64,000 bases of DNA from JAFAZJ01 sp050183765 (GTDB lineage Bacteria > Pseudomonadota > Alphaproteobacteria > Reyranellales > Reyranellaceae), in the NCBI GenBank assembly GCA_050183765.1, contig JBFXAZ010000012.1, forward strand, positions 1 through 64,000, written 5' to 3'. Below the pieces are notes generated by a model. That model was not told the DNA's origin and searched no databases. It saw only the letters and a program-made list of their open reading frames with translations. This document shows, in pieces, positions 62,555 to 64,000 of the stretch. Position 1 is the stretch's first letter; every line of letters starts with the position of its first letter. The position numbers were made by a program, and so were the translations under genes.

Positions 62555-62708
62555 CCTTCTCCCCGCGCAGGCGGGGAGAAGGTGCCCGAAGGGCGGATGA
62601 GGGGCTTCGCGGCGTTCCCATGACAACGGCATTCGTTGTTGGGCGCGGAAGCCCCTCATCCGCCTCGCTGGCGCTCGGCACCTTCTCCCCGCCGTCGCGG
62701 GAAGAAGG
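62555..62708. repeat. Palindromic repeat element, copy D (bamB-der gap)
   Basis: A 154-bp unit with the same plan as copy B: outer hairpins CCTTCTCCCCGC / GCGGGGAGAAGG, inner arms GCGGATGAGGGGCTTCGCG and CGCGGAAGCCCCTCATCCGC around a variable centre. The right hairpin has one mismatch (GCGGGAAGAAGG). It ends 87 bases before the der start. Confidence 0.88.
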
Positions 62709-62795
62709 GAAAATTCGGTTCTCCACCATGGCCGCCCGAGTCTGGGCGGGACGCCCGGCGGAGTCCATTTCCGCCCCTAGGCGTGTCGTGCGGCG

Positions 62796-64000
62796 ATGAC
62801 CCGGCCGCGCATCGCCCTGGTCGGCCGGCCCAATGTCGGCAAGTCGACCCTGTTCAACCGCCTCGCCGGCCGGCGCATGGCGATCGTTGCCGACGAGCCG
62901 GGCACGACGCGCGACCGGCGCGAGGCCGTCGCCACGATCGGCCGGCGCGAGGTCGTCGTCACCGACACCGCGGGCTGGGAGGAGGCGGTGGGCGACAGGC
63001 TCGAGGCCGGCATGCGCAAGCAGAGCGAGCGCGCCGTATCAGAAGCCGACGCGGTGCTGTTCGTGATCGACGCGCGCGCCGGCCTGACGCCGCTGGACCG
63101 CGCCTTCGGTGCCTGGCTGCGCCGCCACGCGCGCAAGACCATCGTCGTCGCCAACAAGGCCGAGAGCGCCGCCGCCGATCCCGGCATCGCCGAGGCGCAT
63201 GCGCTGGGCCTGGGCGATCCGCTGCCGGTTTCGGCCGAGCACGGCATCGGCATCGGCGACATCGCCCACGCGCTCGACCGCGTGCTCGGCCCGCTACCCG
63301 AACAGGAGGCCGACGACGACGCGCCGTTCGAGGACGAGGAGTCGGAGTCCGACGAGGATGCCGACAGCGGCCCCGATCCGTCGCGCCCGATCCAGCTCGC
63401 CATCGTCGGCCGGCCCAATGTCGGCAAATCGACCCTGCTGAACCGCCTGCTGGGCGACGAGCGCGTGCTGACCGGGCCGGAGGCGGGCACGACGCGCGAC
63501 GCCATCGCGGTCGAATGGATGCACGAGGGCAAGCCGATCCGCCTGATCGACACCGCCGGCCTGCGAAGGCGCGCCAATGTCAGCGAGCGGCTCGAGGCGC
63601 TGTCGGCCAGGAGCACCGAGGAGGCGATCCGCTTCGCCGAGGTCGTCGTGCTGGTGCTCGACGCGCAGCAGATGATGGAGAAGCAGGACCTCACCATCGC
63701 GCGCCACGTCATCGAGGAGGGCCGCGGCCTGGTGCTGGCGGTCAACAAGACCGACCTGCTGGGCCGCACCGAGAAGGAGCGGCAGGAGCAGTGGAAGAAG
63801 CTCACCGACCGCCTGCAGGCCTCGCTGGCGCAGGTCAAGGGCCTGCCCATCGTCGGCTTCTCGGCGCGCACCGGCCGCGGCATCGATCGCCTGATGCCCG
63901 CCGTGGTGAAGCTGCACAAGGCGTGGAACAGCCGCGTGCCGACGCCGCAGTTCAACCGCTGGCTCGCCGAGGCGATCGAGCGCAACCCGCCGCCGCTGGT
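62796..64000 (+). CDS. der: GTPase Der (EngA), C-terminus beyond the window
   Basis: The frame opens at ATG 62796 and is still open at the window end, giving 401 codons. Two GTPase domains are present. Domain 1 has GRPNVGKST, the switch PGTTRDRR, DTAGWEE and NKAE. Domain 2, after an acidic linker (EDEESESDEDADSG, about residues 175-195), has GRPNVGKST, GTTRDAI, DTAGLRR and NKTD. A start of the KH-like domain (FNRWLAEAIERN) is visible. Der acts in 50S ribosome assembly. It follows bamB, as in many proteobacteria. Confidence 0.96.
   Translation, partial: MTRPRIALVGRPNVGKSTLFNRLAGRRMAIVADEPGTTRDRREAVATIGRREVVVTDTAGWEEAVGDRLEAGMRKQSERAVSEADAVLFVIDARAGLTPLDRAFGAWLRRHARKTIVVANKAESAAADPGIAEAHALGLGDPLPVSAEHGIGIGDIAHALDRVLGPLPEQEADDDAPFEDEESESDEDADSGPDPSRPIQLAIVGRPNVGKSTLLNRLLGDERVLTGPEAGTTRDAIAVEWMHEGKPIRLIDTAGLRRRANVSERLEALSARSTEEAIRFAEVVVLVLDAQQMMEKQDLTIARHVIEEGRGLVLAVNKTDLLGRTEKERQEQWKKLTDRLQASLAQVKGLPIVGFSARTGRGIDRLMPAVVKLHKAWNSRVPTPQFNRWLAEAIERNPPPL

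Overview
The window is very GC-rich, with short gaps between genes, many ATGA start/stop overlaps and clear GGAGG-type ribosome binding sites. Together with a DUF2794 gene, a dprA-topA-rnr-DUF983 gene order, a BamB gene behind a YfgM-like tail-anchored protein and a complete respiratory nitrate reductase operon, this points to an alphaproteobacterium with facultative anaerobic metabolism, probably Rhodospirillales-like or Reyranella-like (inference from gene content only).

Layout. 1-4.2 kb: the end of an M20 amidohydrolase, an alpha/beta hydrolase, an 842-bp IS5/IS427-type insertion sequence that landed in the stop codon of an S41 protease lipoprotein gene, and a DUF983 gene. 4.3-11.8 kb (minus strand): rnr, topA, dprA and an MFS exporter, with a perfect palindrome over the dprA start. 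11.8-16 kb: a TauD-type dioxygenase with a BNR-repeat partner, a hypothetical protein, two tiny membrane/lipoprotein genes and a PHB-depolymerase-like esterase. 16-26.5 kb: a dipeptide/oligopeptide-type ABC transporter locus with two tandem DUF1028 proteins, a GntR regulator, an LLM flavin monooxygenase and a second solute-binding protein, probably one uptake-and-degradation system of unknown substrate. 26.6-29.1 kb: small secreted or membrane proteins in sequence of less typical composition, including an orphan Rap1a/Tai-type protein. 29.2-32.4 kb: an XRE-cupin regulator, an FAD aromatic hydroxylase and a Bug-type binding protein.

32.4-40.9 kb (minus strand): a complete kdp locus, kdpF-A-B-C-(131-aa membrane protein)-kdpD-kdpE, led by an additional 27-residue membrane peptide ahead of kdpF. 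41-44.4 kb: an FNR-like box, a small lipoprotein, a methyltransferase-like protein, a DapA paralogue, a TorF-type porin split by an in-frame amber codon, and an ArsC/Spx-family protein. 44.4-58.9 kb: the nitrate respiration region. A Crp/Fnr regulator is divergent from a fused NarK1-NarK2 transporter, followed by narG, narH, narJ, narI, a PpiC-type isomerase, a 101-aa protein and NnrS. A TTGA-N6-TCAA box lies ahead of narK. Glycine-zipper lipoprotein paralogues flank the region. 58.9-64 kb: an LLM oxidoreductase, DUF2794, a YfgM-like protein, bamB and the start of der.

The most striking structure not explained by ordinary genes is a family of about 120-155-bp palindromic elements bounded by CCTTC-rich hairpins. 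Three copies sit inside the nar operon (between narK and narG, within the 3' end of narG where it is translated as the NarG tail, and between narJ and narI). A fourth lies between bamB and der. Other notable items are the amber codon in the porin, two terminator-like hairpins in the leader of a lipoprotein gene, uncatalogued small membrane proteins in the kdp locus, and the tandem DUF1028 transporter/monooxygenase locus. I saw no tRNA, rRNA or CRISPR array.
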